64,000 nucleotides of DNA, taken from the NCBI RefSeq assembly GCF_029814935.1, contig NZ_CP104582.1, forward strand, positions 496,001-560,000, given 5' to 3'. Shown here piece by piece: positions 62,348 to 64,000 of this stretch. The position numbers and the translations under genes are program-made. The stretch comes from Pseudomonas sp. GD03919 (lineage in GTDB: Bacteria > Pseudomonadota > Gammaproteobacteria > Pseudomonadales > Pseudomonadaceae). Every line of letters begins with the position of its first letter. Positions within the stretch are counted from its first letter, which is position 1. The notes under the pieces are model-generated. The model was not told the DNA's origin. It did not search any database and was given only the letters and a program-made list of their open reading frames with translations.

Positions 62348-63673
62348 TTAGAGAACTTCCAGCGGGTACTCGACAATCAGGCGGACTTCATCCAGATCCG
62401 ACTCGTAATCGGTCGCGCGAGTGGTCATTTGGCGAACACGGAAAGACATATCCTTCAGTGATCCAGTCTGCACAACGTACTTGGCCTCGATGTCCCGCTC
62501 CCAGCGCTTCTGGTTGGTCAACGGATCGCCGTTGTCATCACGGCGCATATAGACTTCGTTGGCGTTGCTGTAGTCGGCATCCCAGCCCTGGGCATATCGA
62601 GTCATGAAGCTCAATCCAGGCACACCGAAAGGCTCCATATCCAGGTCATAGCGCACTTGCCATGACTTCTCCTTCGGCGAGTTGAAGTCGGTGTACTGGA
62701 TGGAGTTGTCGAGGTAGATGGAGTCCGATTGGCGCAAGTAGTCGAAGTCATCATCGCCATTGTTGCGCTGGAGACCCACCAGCACTGTGTGAGCGCCGAA
62801 TTGGATGCCGACCTTGCCGCTCCAGATGTTGTTATCGAAGCTCCCGAGGAGCTGCTTCCCTTCATCGACCGCCTTGTAGTAGTTCAGCCCGCCGATCAAG
62901 GCGACATCGTCCGCAAGCGGGTAGCTCAGCGTGGTGCCCGCGTAATATTGATTCCAGGCATCCTTGAGGCGGCTGGTGTAGAGACTAAAGCCGACGTTGT
63001 CATTAAGCGTGTAATCACCACCGAAATAGGCGATCCATGGCGAGTCCACTTCGCCCGCGTAGAAGGTAGCGAAGCCGTCGCGCATGCTGCTGGTATTGGG
63101 TTGGCTCATCGAGTGGAGGCGACCGCCCTGAAGCGACAGTCCTTCCACGCTGCTGTTGACCACGGTGACACCTCGAAAACTCTCCGGTAAAAGCCGTGCA
63201 TCACCGTATTGGACGACCGGGCTGACGGGAAAGACGTCGCCTACCTTGATCTCGGTATCCATGAACCGAGCTTTCACCGCGCCACCCAGTTTGGAGTAGT
63301 TATCCTCAGCCTGCCCGAGGCTGTTGTAAGGCAGCACATCGACTGAGCCACCGGCTCCTGAACGGCCGTCGCCAGTGTCAAGTTTAAGTCCTAGCATGGC
63401 AAAGGCATCGACACCGAAGCCTATGGTGCCCTCGGTGAAGCCAGACTCGAATCGGCCTATCACGCCATGCGCCCACTCTTCCGAATAGCCATTACCCGAG
63501 CTGCTGGACTGGCCTTTGCGGAAGTCACGGTTGAAGTAGAGATTTCGATTGAGGATGGTCAGGCTGCTGCCTTCGATAAATCCCTCGCCTTTCTCGTCGG
63601 CGGCCATTGCAGCTTGCCCGGTACTGACGCTCAGAGTGAGCAGAGAAAGTCCTAACAGGGTTCTGTTATTCAT
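62348..63673 (-). CDS. OprD-family outer-membrane porin, intact
   Basis: Porin of 441 aa: signal peptide (LGLSLLTLSVSTGQAAMA), GFIEGSSLTILNRNLYFNRD at the mature start, and many beta strands ending LDEVRLIVEYPLEVL. It is the intact paralogue of the frameshifted porin at 32710 and shows where that gene lost a base (KLGGAVKARFMDTE here). The copper-type box at 63800-63814 lies upstream, so it is probably copper-regulated. The substrate is unknown; OprD relatives transport amino acids and other small carboxylates. It is convergent with copG. Confidence 0.9.
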   Translation of the reverse strand: MNNRTLLGLSLLTLSVSTGQAAMAADEKGEGFIEGSSLTILNRNLYFNRDFRKGQSSSSGNGYSEEWAHGVIGRFESGFTEGTIGFGVDAFAMLGLKLDTGDGRSGAGGSVDVLPYNSLGQAEDNYSKLGGAVKARFMDTEIKVGDVFPVSPVVQYGDARLLPESFRGVTVVNSSVEGLSLQGGRLHSMSQPNTSSMRDGFATFYAGEVDSPWIAYFGGDYTLNDNVGFSLYTSRLKDAWNQYYAGTTLSYPLADDVALIGGLNYYKAVDEGKQLLGSFDNNIWSGKVGIQFGAHTVLVGLQRNNGDDDFDYLRQSDSIYLDNSIQYTDFNSPKEKSWQVRYDLDMEPFGVPGLSFMTRYAQGWDADYSNANEVYMRRDDNGDPLTNQKRWERDIEAKYVVQTGSLKDMSFRVRQMTTRATDYESDLDEVRLIVEYPLEVL

Positions 63674-63799
63674 AAATGCTCCTGATGTTATTGGCAGTTG
63701 TCATTGTGTGGTCGCATATATGTGCCAAGCGCGCCGGGCATAGCCAGGCACGCCTTGGTCATATTTCCACATGCCAAATAACGTCAGGGTGACTTGGAA

Positions 63800-63814
63800 A
63801 TTACATTTCAGTCA
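63800..63814 (-). promoter_or_regulatory. CopR-type box before the intact oprD
   Basis: On the minus strand the sequence is TGACTGAAATGTAAT, followed by TCAC where other copper promoters have TCAG. It lies about 127 bp before the porin start codon. Confidence 0.65.
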
Positions 63815-63830
63815 GCGCGATGTCATTTAT

Positions 63831-64000
63831 CTAGTTTTGATTAAGGCAACCTGTCCCGGCTGCCCGGTATTCAAGAATATTCAGATCGCCATTGGAGTCC
63901 TCGTAGGTCATCTGGGCCGGCATCACACCGCAGCTAGAGTCCGTCGGGGTAATGGCCACGACCCTGGCGATATCGAGCTTCATGCCGTAGCGGTAATGAA
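63831..64000 (-). CDS. DUF2790-type protein, partial
   Basis: The minus strand ending at TAG 63831 encodes at least 55 residues: YGMKLDIARVVAITPTDSSC, then GVMPAQMTYEDSNGDLNILE YRAAGTGCLNQN. The YGMKLDIA, MTYEDS and GTGC segments with two Cys are the pattern of DUF2790 proteins, small secreted Pseudomonas proteins of unknown function. The N-terminus is outside the window. It lies just upstream of the oprD promoter on the same strand. Confidence 0.72.
   Translation of the reverse strand, partial: HYRYGMKLDIARVVAITPTDSSCGVMPAQMTYEDSNGDLNILEYRAAGTGCLNQN

Overview
The window looks like a chromosome segment of Pseudomonas in the broad sense (Pseudomonas/Stutzerimonas). Core-type genes are GC-rich, and the OprD-family porins, PtrA-like copper peptides, HrpB, AmtB and TorF-type porin all fit that group. 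Most of the 64 kb is accessory DNA made of nested mobile elements and metal-resistance modules, and almost every boundary is marked by a truncated gene.

Left part (1-16.5 kb). A GC-rich, frameshifted fragment of the helicase gene hrpB (about 3380-5475) lies between two recombinase operons that read away from it. To the left, on the minus strand, are a degenerate tyrosine-recombinase-like protein and a second, partial protein. To the right, on the plus strand, are three large tyrosine-recombinase-type genes and a small fourth gene, an arrangement like the ginABCD module of GInt islands. That operon is followed by a second, complete hrpB (11499-14018) written in clearly AT-richer codons. I read this as an island that interrupts hrpB and carries a recoded replacement. 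Small accessory genes follow, including a secreted protein broken by an amber codon and a small helix-turn-helix regulator behind a perfect palindrome. The segment ends where a UvrD-type helicase fragment abuts a 5'-truncated amtB.

Middle-left (16.5-25.3 kb). After amtB and a TorF-type porin comes a Tn7/Tn5053-like transposition module with a TnsB-like DDE transposase, a TnsC-like ATPase and a TniQ gene. TniQ is cut by a complete IS21-family element that has no target duplication, so its two flanks were probably joined by deletion or recombination.

Metal island (25.5-64 kb). Divalent-cation genes come first: a czcD-type transporter, czcCBA, a czcRS-type two-component system, cadR with an HMA-containing CDF transporter, and a ZIP transporter. 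An OprD porin with a G-tract frameshift and an IS4-family element inserted in that porin's terminator lie among them. The copper genes follow: two Cu P-type ATPases with YHS and CPMHPE-type domains, two copZ chaperones behind CueR-like promoters, two copG genes, a dsbD, copRS, two PtrA-like peptides, two cupredoxins, a DUF2933 membrane peptide, copA, copB, a His-rich cytochrome c and a second OprD porin. A minus-strand operon encodes a bufferin-type copper-binding peptide (BufA2), its DUF692 maturase (BufB) and BufC.

How it works together. CopR-type boxes (TTAC-N5-TGTAAT or close variants) stand before most periplasmic copper operons. Five of them share a fixed spacing to a downstream TCAG/TGNCAG pair and a -10-like hexamer. 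CueR-type operators control the cytoplasmic chaperones. Cytoplasmic copper would leave through the ATPases. Periplasmic copper would be oxidised by CopA, bound by CopB, CopG, cupredoxins and bufferin, and handled across the outer membrane. CzcCBA, CzcD and the CadR-linked transporter would handle Zn, Cd and Co.
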